Shown: positions 9,719 to 18,984, counted from the first letter of the stretch. The stretch: 64,000 bases of DNA from Micrococcales bacterium (GCA_009777345.1 WRMB01000001.1:1-64000), one strand, 5' to 3'. Numbers and translations: made by a program. Notes: generated by a model not told the origin, from the sequence alone.

Positions 9719-9818
9719 GGCCGATAAGGTTGCACGAGTTCGTGGGTCTCACGCCGATCCACTGTTTCAAAACCGCTGAACGGCATCGAACCCTTGAACC
9801 GGGTCATTCTTATCGGCC
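9719..9818 (+). repeat. structured repeat B, copy 1
   Basis: About 100 bases bounded by GGCCGATAAG (9719-9728) and its exact complement CTTATCGGCC (9809-9818). A second stem pairs GTTC..GGGT with ACCC..GAAC, and a third pairs GCCG with CGGC around a loop containing TTTCAAAAC. Copies 2 (55242-55337) and 3 (34409-34496) conserve the core GCCGATC...TTCAAA...CGGC and the arms. All three lie just 3' of a + strand gene. Confidence 0.75.
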
Positions 9819-9946
9819 AGTTGCTAGAGAGGGGGGTGCCTGTCTCGCGAACCTGGCGGGCACCCTCACCGGGCGTTCAGGATGACTTCGTGGGACTTTT
9901 GGCCTATGGTCGGGCTGGGTGTCGACGGGCTTGAGAGGGGTTTTCT

Positions 9947-11056
9947 ATGGTGAACGTCATCGCACTGACCGGTCGGATCGTGACTGACGACGAGCACGAG
10001 ACCGGCGAGGCGTGGGTCGTGGGCGACCGGCTGACCTTCGAACGTCCGGACCGCCCCGTCGACCAGACGCTGCACGGCGTCGTGCTGCCCGGCCTGGTGG
10101 ACGTGCACTGCCACATCGGCCTGGACCGCAACGGTGCGACCGACCGGGCCACGGCCCGCGCCCAGGCCCTGGCCGACCGGGACGCCGGCGTGCTGGCCAT
10201 CCGCGACGCCGGGTCGCCGCAGGACACCTCCTGGGTGGCCGCCGAGGCGGACCTGCCGGTGCTGGTGCGGGCCGGGAACCACCTGGCCCGGCCCAAGCGG
10301 TACATCCCGCACTACGCCCGCGAGCTGGACGACCCGGACGACCTGCCGACCGCGGTGTCCCAGGAGGCAGCGCGGGGCGACGGCTGGGTCAAGCTGGTGG
10401 GCGACTGGATCGACCGCGGCCTGGCCGCGGCTCCGGACGGCGCTCCCGGCGGCGACCTGCGTCCGCTGTGGACCGGAACCCAGCTGCGCGCGGCGGTCGG
10501 CGCGGCCCACGCCACCGGTGCCCGGGTGACCGCCCACACCTTCGCCACCGAGACGCTGGACGACCTGCTCGACGCCGGGGTCGACTGCCTGGAGCACGCT
10601 ACCGGCGCCGACGCCGACCAGATCGCCCGGATCGCGGCGGCGGGCGTCCCGGTCACCGTGACCCTGATGCAGATCGCCACCTTCGACCAGATCGCCGACG
10701 CCGCGCACCGCTTCCCAGTCTTTGCGGCCCGGATGCGGGCCATGCACGCCCGTCGTCATGCCCAGGTCCGCGACCTGTACGACGCCGGGGTGCCGATCCT
10801 GGTCGGTACCGACGCCGGTGGTGGCATCGCCCACGGTCGGCTCCCCGACGAGGCCGCCGAGATGGTCGCCGCGGGCCTGCCCGCCGCCGACGTGGTCGCC
10901 GCCGCCTCGTGGCGCACCCGCGCCTGGCTGGGCCTGCCGGGCCTGACCGAAGGCGCCAGCGCCGACCTCGTCGTCTACCCTGCCGACCCCCGCAGCGATA
11001 TCCGGGCGCTGGCCGCCCCGGCCGCGGTCGTCCTGCGCGGCGTCCGCGTCCGTTGA
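9947..11056 (+). CDS. metal-dependent amidohydrolase
   Basis: TIM-barrel hydrolase of the amidohydrolase superfamily; the substrate is unknown. The 369-residue protein shows the metal-binding HxH in LVDVHCHIGLD near residue 52, a His in VTAHTFATE, the EHATGAD segment and GTDAGGGIAHG near the C-terminal end of the barrel, then the closing strand domain (ADLVVYPADP). ATG start behind GAGAGGGG. An amidohydrolase between ffh and rpsP is a common actinobacterial arrangement. Here it is separated from rpsP by a 5.5-kb accessory island. Confidence 0.9.
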   Translation: MVNVIALTGRIVTDDEHETGEAWVVGDRLTFERPDRPVDQTLHGVVLPGLVDVHCHIGLDRNGATDRATARAQALADRDAGVLAIRDAGSPQDTSWVAAEADLPVLVRAGNHLARPKRYIPHYARELDDPDDLPTAVSQEAARGDGWVKLVGDWIDRGLAAAPDGAPGGDLRPLWTGTQLRAAVGAAHATGARVTAHTFATETLDDLLDAGVDCLEHATGADADQIARIAAAGVPVTVTLMQIATFDQIADAAHRFPVFAARMRAMHARRHAQVRDLYDAGVPILVGTDAGGGIAHGRLPDEAAEMVAAGLPAADVVAAASWRTRAWLGLPGLTEGASADLVVYPADPRSDIRALAAPAAVVLRGVRVR

Positions 11057-11096
11057 GGTCGGTCTCGGCCGGACGTCCTGCTGTGGACGGGCGAGC

Positions 11097-11708
11097 TCAT
11101 TCGAAGGTGAAGGACTGCATGCTGAAGGTGAGGTTGCTGCCCGCGGCGTCCTTGGACTCGTAGACCCACAGCGAGGGGACGAAGACCCACTCCTTGCCGA
11201 GTGCTACGGGCAGCACGAAACCCATGGCGAAGGACTGCCCGGGGGCCACCGTGTAGGGGTGGTGGTCGTCGGCGTCCAGCTTCGAAGAGTGGTGCCACAC
11301 GTCGTGGTCGGACATCTGCTGGTCGGACGCCGGTGTGACGTCCTGCACGCCTTGGGAGTAGGGCGAGTCGATGGGCATGGCCCACATCCCGGGTTCGTCG
11401 ATCCCGACGAACAGCGTGGTGCCGGAGGTGTTGGTGGCCACCAGGTTGACGAAGACCATAGGGTCGCCTGCCCTGACCAGCGGTTCGTCGGTGACGTAGG
11501 CCGAGATGTAGGAGTCCTGCGGTGCCGCGTCGGTGCCCATCTCGTAGGCGGTGATCGTCCACCCGTCCTTGGTCGTCGTCCACATCTGCTCACCTGTGAC
11601 GATCTCTCGGGCCCAAGGAGCCGTCTCCGACCCGTCGTCCGAGCTGCACCCCGACACCATGCCTGTGCCCAGCACACCGATCAGCACCGCTGCCACCCAC
11701 TTTGACAC
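11097..11708 (-). CDS. secreted lipoprotein, unknown function
   Basis: From GTG 11708 the 203-residue product has a lipoprotein signal (VSKWVAAVLIGVLGTGMVSG followed by Cys21). The mature part is beta-rich (TKDGWTITAYEMGTDA, MVFVNLVATNTSGTTLF, FAMGFVLPVALGKEWVF). This pattern fits the DUF4352-like immunoglobulin-type domain of surface lipoproteins, but I only infer that. It is transcribed opposite to the amidohydrolase. Its frame is open upstream all the way to 12146, joining it to an Flp-like segment; the intervening translation is Arg-rich and non-protein-like, so separate genes are more likely. Confidence 0.72.
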   Translation of the reverse strand: MSKWVAAVLIGVLGTGMVSGCSSDDGSETAPWAREIVTGEQMWTTTKDGWTITAYEMGTDAAPQDSYISAYVTDEPLVRAGDPMVFVNLVATNTSGTTLFVGIDEPGMWAMPIDSPYSQGVQDVTPASDQQMSDHDVWHHSSKLDADDHHPYTVAPGQSFAMGFVLPVALGKEWVFVPSLWVYESKDAAGSNLTFSMQSFTFE

Positions 11709-12146
11709 CCGACCCACTTTTCCTGTCTGCGTCCGTCCGTCGTCGTCCCGGTCAGCGGCACCTCTGGACCGGTCTCTACCGTGTCCGGAGGGCCGACCCA
11801 CATACGACCTACCTGCCATATACCTTTTTCTTGGCGTAGTCGCGCATCGCATCATTTCCGTTCTTGTTCGGATGGTATGTCTGCGGATTCGTGGGAGCCC
11901 CCAGCCTCCTGGCTTCTCACCATCCGTTGGCATACGGGTCGGGATCGGACCTGGGAGCTCTGGCGAGGTGCACCCAGAAGCCGGGCTGCCGACAACCGTC
12001 GCCACGGCCTTCTGGATCGTGCACGTGAAGGTGGGAGCCAGCGAAGGGACGAGTGTGACGAGGACGGCGGCTGCCACGACGATGCCGACGTACTCGATAA
12101 TTCCGGCCCCGCGCTCGTCCACCGAGTCCCGAGTCTGCCGCACCAT
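11709..12146 (-). CDS. Flp-pilin-like N-terminal segment, open into lipoprotein
   Basis: The frame starts with MVRQTRDSVDERGAGIIEYV and a hydrophobic stretch GIVVAAAVLVTLVPSLAP. This is the arrangement of Flp/Tad-type pilins: short leader, Gly, a Glu five residues after the processing site, then a membrane helix. After about residue 60 the translation turns into Arg/Thr/Pro-rich sequence, with an AT-richer patch at 11820-11880, and continues without a stop into the lipoprotein. Either the pilin lost its stop codon or the ORF is one odd fusion of 349 codons. No tad genes are nearby. Confidence 0.42.
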
Positions 12147-12630
12147 CGCTGATCTCCCACGGATTGACGTCAGCCAGGCGAGCCAGAATCGTCCTGGGCT
12201 GTCCGATATGGCCCGATGCTAACGGGAGGATCACCGCGGCTGGCCGTACTGGAGCCAAGTTGGGCCCAGCCTGGGCCCGCACTTCGTCTCGAAGGAGGAG
12301 ATAACCGGCCGACCTCCTTCTGCAGAAGGAGAAGAATTCTCATGCTGCGGCAGGAGTCCCTACCCTCGCCGCTGGGGGCATATCACCGCGCAGGTATTTG
12401 GCGCCGTGTTCGACCGGATCCGGTCGATGTCTCAATCAGATGCTCTCCGAGCGGGTCCTGCGGAGTCCGAGCCCGCTCAGCCGGACCAGTCTTCGTCTCC
12501 TGACGCCAACGCGGCTCGGCACCACGACTGCCAGCTGTCTGGAGCACGCCACCGGCGTGGACCAGGGCCGTGACAGCTGGGACGTGGGGTGATACGTTCG
12601 TTGTGTCCTGGTTCGCGCAGAGGGGTCGCG
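12147..12630. repeat. palindrome-rich intergenic region before toxin gene
   Basis: No convincing gene. It holds GGGCCCAG-C-CTGGGCCC (12262-12278); GAAGGAGG/CCTCCTTC (12291-12298/12313-12320), whose right arm also belongs to the palindrome CTCCTTCTGCAGAAGGAG (12314-12331); TCGACCGGATCCGGTCGA (12410-12427); and CCAGCTGTC/GACAGCTGG (12531-12539/12572-12580) enclosing CACGCC-ACC-GGCGTG. The last may insulate the toxin gene from read-through. Confidence 0.6.
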
Positions 12631-14898
12631 ATGTCGTTCACAGCCGTCACTGTTCGGCCTGGCGGTGCTGTGTCGCCTCGCGAGTGGTGGCAGGTGTGGG
12701 CCGAGCGGCGGGCGTGGTGGCTGGCCGGGCGTCCGGCGCTGGCCCGGCGGGTGCGCCTGGTGCGGGTGGCCCTGGCCTGGTTGATGCCGGTGTACCTGCT
12801 GGTGGTGGTCGCGGTGGTGCCGGACGTGCGGGCAGGGGTGCGGGTGTGGCTGGGGACGCTGTGGGTGGTGGTCGCCTGGTTCTTCGCGGCGCGGACCAAG
12901 ACGCTGACCTGGTCGGGCTATGCGCGGTTCTTCTCGGTCTGCGTGGTGTGGTCGATGGTGGTGGGGGCAGCGTTGCGGTCGGTGTCGGCCGGTGTGGGCG
13001 GGACGGCGGGTCTGGGTCAGGGCGCGGTGACGTTCGTGGCCGGGATCGGCGAGGAGGCGCTGAAGGTCGTCCCGGTGGTGGTGCTGGCCGTGGCGGCGCC
13101 GCGCCGGGTGTCGCGGTTCGCGGCGGTGGACTTCGTGCTGCTGGGCCTGGCCTCGGGGGCGGCGTTCGAGGCCGTGGAGGAGGCGGTGCGCCGCACCTGG
13201 TGGGTCACCAGCGACAGCAAGGGTCTGGTGGCGCTGCTGGCCGACCTCGACGGCGACGGCATCCCCGTCAGCTATGTGCACTACGGGGTGTGGCCGGTCC
13301 CGACCGAGCTGGTCGGTCGGGCTTCGTGGACCGGCGACCCGGTGGTGTTCGCCGGGCACGCCATGACCACCGCCCTGGTCGCCGGGGCAGCCGGGCTGGG
13401 CGTGGTGGCCTGGCGGGCGGTGCGGGCCAGGTCGGCGGCGGCCCGGGCCGTGGTACGGCCTGCGGTGCTGGTGGTGCCGGTGGTGGTGCTGGTCACGATG
13501 ATGTCGGACCACCTGGCGTGCAACGCCCGGCTGGGCACCGGGGACGCCTGGCTGGCCGAGGGGTCGGCGGTGCCGTGGTGGTTGCAGGTCCCCTGGCGGT
13601 GGACCGGCCAGGCCCAGTACCGCCCGGCGGCGTTCGTGGTGCTGTTCGTGGTGTGCCTGGCCGCCGACGCCTTCCGGCTGGCGGCCCGCCCGGCGACCGG
13701 CCTGGTCCCCGGCCCGGCCTGGGGACCGGTGGCCCGGGCCGGGGCGGGCCTGTCGGCCTGGCACGCCCGGGCCCGGCGGCCCGGCCGGACGGTCGCCAAC
13801 GCGCTGAACGCCGGGCTGGCCCTGGTGTGGATCACCGGCCGCGACCTGGGCCAGGTCGTCCTGGCCCACACCCGCGACCCGGGCGAGCCGCGCCTGGTCG
13901 CCGCCCGGCGGGCCGCTACCGCCGTCTCGGCCCAGCGCACCGCCCGCGAGGCCGGTATGGAGCACCACGCCGGGCAGGTCCGCCCCTGGCGCGTCCGGCT
14001 GGTCGCGACCGGGCTGCTGGCCGGGCTGCTGGTCGCCGCCCTGGTCCTGGCCCCGCACCTGGCCCAGGGCACCGGGCCGCAGATGCAGGGCGGCTGGCAC
14101 TGGCTGGCCGGCCTGCTGGAGGCCGTCGTGGGCTGGTGGGACTCCCTGACACCGGGCCAGAAGATCGTCGTCGCCGTCGCTGTCGGGTTCGCCGTCGCCG
14201 CCCTGCCAGGACTGTCCTTCGGAGCAGCCTTCTGGACCGCCGGGATCGCCACCTGGGGCCTGGAGCACCACGCCGGGATCAAGACCTTCGCCCACGACCC
14301 CTCCGGCGCCACCTACGACTACCTCGCCAACGCCACCCCCGCCCAGCTGGCCCTGGACGGCCTGGACCTGGCCCTGACCGCCATACCCGTCGGCGTCGGC
14401 GCCACCACCGGCCGCGCCGCCCGCCAGGCCACCCGCGAGTTCGCCACCAACCCAGCCGCCTTCCGCACCCAGCGCCGCGCCATGATGGACGACACCGGCG
14501 CGTATACGTTCCCGGGTCGACCACCAGGCACACGGGCTCCCGGTGAGCCAGCCCAGTTCGGGACCAGCACGTCCACTAATTATCAACAAACATGGGCGAA
14601 TGCTCACCCCGAGTACTCCGACAGAGGAGTAGTCGTACACCATGCAGTTGAGCAGCAGGTGTTGAAGAAGTACCCCGGAGTCGTGTCTGAATCGGAGATT
14701 CATTCTCTCGACAATTTGAGAGGAATCCCGCGCGAGGTGAACAGGGAGGTCCATCTCCAGGAGGTCAGGAGGGTATGGAATTCTTTCTACAGTCGCATGG
14801 AAGAACTGGGGCGTGCACCGACACAACAGGAGTTGCTGGACCAGGCATCCGTGATCGACAATAATCTTGGCCACTACTTCCTACCTCCGGAGAGATGA
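12631..14898 (+). CDS. PrsW-type membrane protease fused to nuclease-like toxin domain
   Basis: 755-residue polymorphic-toxin candidate. Residues 1-330 are multi-spanning and match the PrsW intramembrane protease pattern: GIGEEALKVVPVVVL near 140, FEAVEEAVRR near 180, and FAGHAMTTALV near 241. More membrane helices follow to about 560. From about residue 620 composition changes to Asn/Tyr/Glu-rich, lower-GC sequence. The C-terminus carries VVHHAVEQQVLKKYP (HH near 670), LDNLRGIPREVN and VRRVWNSFY, a pattern seen in C-terminal toxins of RHS-like proteins with a His-based nuclease centre. ATG 12631 has AGAGGGG upstream; GTG 12589 is less likely. The next gene begins 2 bases after the stop. Confidence 0.8.
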   Translation: MSFTAVTVRPGGAVSPREWWQVWAERRAWWLAGRPALARRVRLVRVALAWLMPVYLLVVVAVVPDVRAGVRVWLGTLWVVVAWFFAARTKTLTWSGYARFFSVCVVWSMVVGAALRSVSAGVGGTAGLGQGAVTFVAGIGEEALKVVPVVVLAVAAPRRVSRFAAVDFVLLGLASGAAFEAVEEAVRRTWWVTSDSKGLVALLADLDGDGIPVSYVHYGVWPVPTELVGRASWTGDPVVFAGHAMTTALVAGAAGLGVVAWRAVRARSAAARAVVRPAVLVVPVVVLVTMMSDHLACNARLGTGDAWLAEGSAVPWWLQVPWRWTGQAQYRPAAFVVLFVVCLAADAFRLAARPATGLVPGPAWGPVARAGAGLSAWHARARRPGRTVANALNAGLALVWITGRDLGQVVLAHTRDPGEPRLVAARRAATAVSAQRTAREAGMEHHAGQVRPWRVRLVATGLLAGLLVAALVLAPHLAQGTGPQMQGGWHWLAGLLEAVVGWWDSLTPGQKIVVAVAVGFAVAALPGLSFGAAFWTAGIATWGLEHHAGIKTFAHDPSGATYDYLANATPAQLALDGLDLALTAIPVGVGATTGRAARQATREFATNPAAFRTQRRAMMDDTGAYTFPGRPPGTRAPGEPAQFGTSTSTNYQQTWANAHPEYSDRGVVVHHAVEQQVLKKYPGVVSESEIHSLDNLRGIPREVNREVHLQEVRRVWNSFYSRMEELGRAPTQQELLDQASVIDNNLGHYFLPPER

Positions 14899-14899
14899 C

Positions 14900-16033
14900 A
14901 TGTACTACTGGCTTGAGGCAGAGGTTGCCGGTGGTTTCGGCGACGGTATCGACTACCGGTACGACCGTACGCCGAGAGTCCTCCCGCCGATGTGCTACGA
15001 GTTCCAAGGCTGGGACGGAGGCTGTATCGTCACAACATCCCCAGTGTGGATCGCCTCGGACAGGCTGGTTCATGAACTGCGCGCCCGGGAGATGACGGGG
15101 CTAGAATTCGCAGGAAAAGTCGTCGTGACCCGCGATCCTCAGTGGGCGGAGATGCGGCCTGACGTACAGTTGCCGGAGTGGGAGTGGATCATCCCTCGAG
15201 GAGTGGAGCATCAAGACGACTTCTGGCTCAAAGAATCTGTATGGCTGGCGGTATCTGAGAGGGCGCTCGCACTGATCCAAGAACTGGGAATCGGCTCAGG
15301 CATGGAATTCCCGGAAGACGTCTACCCCGACGGCCCGCCTCGTCTCGACATACCGGCTCTTCGGGCAGAATACCGCAGGCGCGGTCTCATCCGTCCGTCC
15401 GATACTCGGGCGACTTGGACGGCTCTGTCATATACGCCTCGGCCACAGGTGGACAGTGTCGAACAATTTGACCTGACGCAGCATCCCGAGGTGGCAGTGC
15501 CCTCTCGGCCGAGCGCGAAGTACGAGGTGAGCCTGCCTGGAGAGATCGAGGTGGACTACTACACCGATCCGGCGGGCCGGGTCCAGTATGTAGAGACCGT
15601 CCGGGGCACCATCGTGGTGCCTAACCCGGTGCTGGATGCCCCGCAACCAGACGTTACGTACGTGGTGCACCCAGTCGATGGGCGGTACGCGATGGTACTG
15701 CGCACCGACACCCAAGCCAGGCTGGTCGAAATCGTCGCCGACCCCCTGGCTCCTGCCGGGACGTACGGGCCGGGCGGACACCCTTTCACGGCGCTGTTCG
15801 GCGCATGGCCCGGTCAAGTCAGCCCGCGTGCTCTGCTGGAGTCTGCGAGCGGACCTGCCACAGACGGCCTGACAGTTCTCGCGCAGCGGCTGATCGATGC
15901 GACGAATCACGGTCAGCGCGCCGCGGTACGGATCCGAGCATTCTACGCCGACACCAGCGCCGTCCCGTCGCAGCTCCAGGTGGACTGGACGGCCGACGGA
16001 CAGAGTGCCAGCGAGCTCTTCGCGAACACGTGA
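14900..16033 (+). CDS. probable immunity protein, two-domain
   Basis: 377 residues, not matched to a named family. Immediate 3' position and lower GC shared with the toxin tip argue for an immunity role. The first half (MYYWLEAEVAGGFGDG, CYEFQGWDGG, ESVWLAVSERALALIQELG) is compact, acidic and Trp-rich, the usual style of immunity proteins. The second half, from about residue 190, is distinct: VDYYTDPAGRVQYVETVRGT resembles the opening of secreted toxin/nuclease modules, and the rest is beta-rich. At 377 residues it is about twice the length of a typical immunity protein. ATG 14900 is the first start in frame after the toxin stop. Confidence 0.62.
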   Translation: MYYWLEAEVAGGFGDGIDYRYDRTPRVLPPMCYEFQGWDGGCIVTTSPVWIASDRLVHELRAREMTGLEFAGKVVVTRDPQWAEMRPDVQLPEWEWIIPRGVEHQDDFWLKESVWLAVSERALALIQELGIGSGMEFPEDVYPDGPPRLDIPALRAEYRRRGLIRPSDTRATWTALSYTPRPQVDSVEQFDLTQHPEVAVPSRPSAKYEVSLPGEIEVDYYTDPAGRVQYVETVRGTIVVPNPVLDAPQPDVTYVVHPVDGRYAMVLRTDTQARLVEIVADPLAPAGTYGPGGHPFTALFGAWPGQVSPRALLESASGPATDGLTVLAQRLIDATNHGQRAAVRIRAFYADTSAVPSQLQVDWTADGQSASELFANT

Positions 16034-16138
16034 CCGGCACTCGGGTTTCCGACGAGACGCAGGCGAACACCGACAGACTGCCTCACCAAGATGGCCAAGC
16101 CCGTTTACGCCGGGGAGTTGAGGCGGGTGCTGTTCGGT

Positions 16139-16558
16139 TCATCTGTCGAGCAACCAGTCGTAGACGCCGGTCTGGCGGATGCTGTCGTGGTCGACTGTGC
16201 CGGGGTCGGTGGTGAGCAGCAGGCGCGGGTAGTGGTCGGGGACGGCGCGCAGGCCGGTGTCGACGGTGTAGTACTTGGCGGTGTTCTCCAGCAGGCGCTT
16301 GCCGCGGATGCCGTACCGCTTGGCCTCGTACAGCGCATAGCTCTCGGTGAGATCCGGTGAGGTATCCGGTGACCGTCTCGGGGTGACGCGGCGACCGGAC
16401 GAGACGAGCGTGTCGGCGATCTTCTTGGGTGTGGTCAGGTTGCCGACGTTATCGAGCATGAACGCGACGACGTCGTGCTGCGCGGTCGTCCAGCCCCGAG
16501 CCGACCTTGTCTCTGACGCGGGGCGAGCTGGCGGGGGTGCCGTCGGATCTGGCATCAT
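16139..16558 (-). pseudogene. remnant of DUF4143-type AAA ATPase
   Basis: 139 codons aligning by pattern to the C-terminal part of AAA-family ATPases with a DUF4143 domain: [51 protein letters not shown] and AKYYTVDTGLR. The N-terminal ATPase domain with Walker motifs is missing. In full-length members the protein continues beyond the VDTGLR segment with a different sequence. The piece is therefore broken at both ends. It lies between the toxin island and rpsP and marks the island's right edge. Confidence 0.75.
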
Positions 16559-16683
16559 TGCCCGTTGTCTGCGCGCCGGGTGGCCCCTCTACCCGCCTGG
16601 TGCCGCACCACCGGTCTCGGCCCGCCTGTCCCCACCAGCGCGCGTCAGGCCCCCGCACGCTGCACATGGGAGTTACCGCACAC

Positions 16684-17148
16684 GTGGCCACCAAGATCCG
16701 TCTGAAGCGCCTGGGCAAGATCCGCGCACCCTACTACCGCATCGTCGTCGCCGACTCGCGCACCAAGCGCGACGGACGCGTCATCGAAGAGATCGGCAAG
16801 TACCACCCGACCGAGGAGCCCTCGTTCATCGAGGTCAAGTCCGAGCGGGCGCAGTACTGGCTCGGGGTCGGCGCACAGCCGACCGACCAGGTGCTGAACA
16901 TCCTCAAGATCACCGGCGACTGGCAGAAGTTCAAGGGCCTGCCCGGCGCCGAGGGCACGCTGAGGACGAAGGCCGACCGGGTCGACCCGAAGGCCGCCGT
17001 CGACAAGGCCGCCGCCGAGGCGGAGAAGGTCAAGGCCAAGGCGTCCGAGGCCAAGGCCAAGGCTGAGTCCAAGGCCGCCGAGCCCGAGCCCCCGGAGCCG
17101 GAGGCTGCTGACGCGCCCGAGGCGGCCGCCGAGGCCGAGCCGTCCTGA
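16684..17148 (+). CDS. rpsP: 30S ribosomal protein S16
   Basis: 154 residues starting at GTG 16684 ([20 protein letters not shown]), with GGGAG at 16668-16672 upstream. The S16 core occupies about the first 85 residues ([34 protein letters not shown]). The remainder is an Ala/Lys/Glu helical tail ([20 protein letters not shown]) ending in a Glu/Pro/Ala stretch, an actinobacterial extension. ATG 16666 would add six residues but gives a less typical N-terminus. First gene of the rpsP-khpA-rimM-trmD operon. Confidence 0.97.
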   Translation: MATKIRLKRLGKIRAPYYRIVVADSRTKRDGRVIEEIGKYHPTEEPSFIEVKSERAQYWLGVGAQPTDQVLNILKITGDWQKFKGLPGAEGTLRTKADRVDPKAAVDKAAAEAEKVKAKASEAKAKAESKAAEPEPPEPEAADAPEAAAEAEPS

Positions 17149-17387
17149 TGCTGCCCGAGGCGCTGGAGCACCTGGTCCGCGGCATCGTCGACCATCCTGA
17201 CGACGTGCACGTGCGTCGTTCGGCCCTGCGGCGCGGCGACCTGCTCGAGGTGCGGGTGCACCCCGACGACCTGGGGCGGGTCATCGGTCGGCACGGCCGC
17301 ACCGCCCAGGCGCTGCGCAAGGTGATGAACGCGCTGTCCACCGACGGGTCGGTGCGGGTCGACGTCGTGGACGTCGACGAACGTTGA
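17148..17387 (+). CDS. khpA: KH-domain RNA-binding protein KhpA
   Basis: 79-residue single KH-domain protein (UPF0109). The RNA-binding loop is in GRVIGRHGRTAQALRKVM, and the first helix in LEHLVRGIVDHPDD. In other bacteria KhpA pairs with KhpB and affects cell division and RNA regulation. The ATG overlaps the rpsP stop (TGATG), so translation is coupled. Conserved place between rpsP and rimM. Confidence 0.95.
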   Translation: MLPEALEHLVRGIVDHPDDVHVRRSALRRGDLLEVRVHPDDLGRVIGRHGRTAQALRKVMNALSTDGSVRVDVVDVDER

Positions 17388-17965
17388 GCCAGACCAGCAC
17401 CGTGCGGCTCACCGTCGCTCGTATCGGTCGCGCTCATGGGCTGCGCGGCGAGGTCGCCCTCGAGCTGCGGACCGACGACCCGGCCGCGCGTCTGGTCGTC
17501 GGTGCGGTGCTCGACACCGACCCGGCCTCGGCCGGGCCCCTGACCGTAGGGCACACCCGCACGGCCCAGGGCCGGTGGTACGCCACGTTCGACCAGGTGG
17601 GCGACCGCACCGCGGCCGAAGAGCTGCGTGGCGTGCTGCTCGTCGTCACGGTCGAGGAGACCGGTTCGACGGACGAGGACTCCGACGACGACTCGTGGTA
17701 CCGCCACGAGCTGGTCGGCCTGCGGGCCGAACGGGTCGGCGACCACGCGCTGCTGGGCACCGTCGTCGACCTGGAGCACCCGCCCGCCCACGACCTGCTG
17801 GTGCTGCGCGAACCCGACGGGACGGTCAGTCGGGTCCCGTTCGTGCGCCAGATCGTGCCGGTGGTCGACGTCGCGGGCGGACGGGTGCTGCTCGACCCGC
17901 CGGGCGGCCTGCTCAGCGCCGAACCCAGCGCCGAACCTGGAGCCGAACCCGAGACGGAGCGCTGA
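17384..17965 (+). CDS. rimM: 16S rRNA processing protein RimM
   Basis: Assembly factor for the 30S head that binds S19. The 193-residue product starts at TTG 17384, overlapping the khpA stop by four bases. The N-terminal barrel contains [17 protein letters not shown] and the C-terminal PRC-barrel contains [15 protein letters not shown] and [20 protein letters not shown]. It ends in a repetitive [16 protein letters not shown] tail that looks dispensable. Upstream of trmD, as in most bacteria. Confidence 0.96.
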   Translation: MSQTSTVRLTVARIGRAHGLRGEVALELRTDDPAARLVVGAVLDTDPASAGPLTVGHTRTAQGRWYATFDQVGDRTAAEELRGVLLVVTVEETGSTDEDSDDDSWYRHELVGLRAERVGDHALLGTVVDLEHPPAHDLLVLREPDGTVSRVPFVRQIVPVVDVAGGRVLLDPPGGLLSAEPSAEPGAEPETER

Positions 17966-17966
17966 C

Positions 17967-18731
17967 GTGCGCATCGACGTGGTGACGATCTTCCCGGGCT
18001 ACACCGAACCGCTGGGGCTGTCCCTGGTCGGCAAGGCCGTCCGGGACGGGCGGCTCGACCTGCGGGTGCACGATCTGCGCGACTGGACCGAAGACCGGCA
18101 CCGCACCGTGGACGACACCCCGGTCGGCGGCGGCGCGGGCATGGTGATGCGGCCCGACGTGTGGGGCGCGGCCCTGGACGACCTGGTCACCGCCGACAGC
18201 CACGTCCTGCTCCCGTCCCCGGCCGGGCGGGTGCTGGACCAGTCGCTGGTCGAGGCCCTCGCCGCCGAGCCGCACCTGGTCATCGCGTGCGGACGGTACG
18301 AGGGGATCGACGCCCGCGTGGCCGAGCACTACGCGCAGGCCGCCCGTCTCACCGAGGTGTCCCTGGGCGACTATGTCGTCAACGGCGGCGAGGTGGCCGC
18401 GCTGGCCATCGTCGAGGCCGTCGCTCGCCTGCTGCCCGGCGTGGTCGGCAACCCCCAGTCCCTGGTCGAGGAGTCGCACGCCGACGGGCTGCTGGAGTAC
18501 CCGGTCTACACCAGGCCGCCGGTCTGGCGGGGGCGCGAGGTCCCGGCGGTGCTGCTGTCCGGGCACCACGGCCAGATCGCCCGGTGGCGGCGCGACCAGG
18601 CCCTGCGACGCACCGCCGCGCGGCGGCCCGACCTGCTGGCCCGGCTCGACCCCGCGACGCTGGACGAGGCCGACCGCGCGGCGCTGGCCGACCTCGACGG
18701 TGCGGACGGCCTGGTTGATCCGAGCGGCTGA
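17967..18731 (+). CDS. trmD: tRNA (guanine-N1)-methyltransferase TrmD
   Basis: Methylates G37 of tRNAs to prevent frameshifting. The 254-residue protein begins at GTG 17967 ([15 protein letters not shown]). It has the SPOUT trefoil-knot motifs: [36 protein letters not shown] and LPGVVGN, plus the [11 protein letters not shown] loop for AdoMet and [14 protein letters not shown]. One base separates it from rimM. Last gene before the gap preceding rplS. Confidence 0.97.
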   Translation: MRIDVVTIFPGYTEPLGLSLVGKAVRDGRLDLRVHDLRDWTEDRHRTVDDTPVGGGAGMVMRPDVWGAALDDLVTADSHVLLPSPAGRVLDQSLVEALAAEPHLVIACGRYEGIDARVAEHYAQAARLTEVSLGDYVVNGGEVAALAIVEAVARLLPGVVGNPQSLVEESHADGLLEYPVYTRPPVWRGREVPAVLLSGHHGQIARWRRDQALRRTAARRPDLLARLDPATLDEADRAALADLDGADGLVDPSG

Positions 18732-18984
18732 TCCGGGCAGCTGATCCGAGCAGTCGGGCCCGGTCGCAGCGGTGCGATTGGGCTGTCATGACACGGTGTG
18801 GCACACTGGTCCACCGGCGCTGGCCCCCGCTCGTCTCTGCCCCCGGGGAGACCACAGGCCGGTCATCCGACCGGTGCGGGTCGGCGCCTGGAAGACGATC
18901 ACACGAACCGCGGACGCGGCCTGACGGCTGCCGGTCCGCCCGAGGACGCTCTGACCGGCGGCAGGGCGAGGAAGCGACTGCGCT
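18732..18984. other. intergenic leader upstream of rplS
   Basis: About 250 bases with no supported gene. It begins with short GAT/CCG-rich direct repeats (ATCCGAGC, ATCCGGGC, ATCCGAGC) just past trmD. The rest presumably holds the rplS promoter and leader. I see no clear -35/-10 pair or terminator with a T run. Confidence 0.4.
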
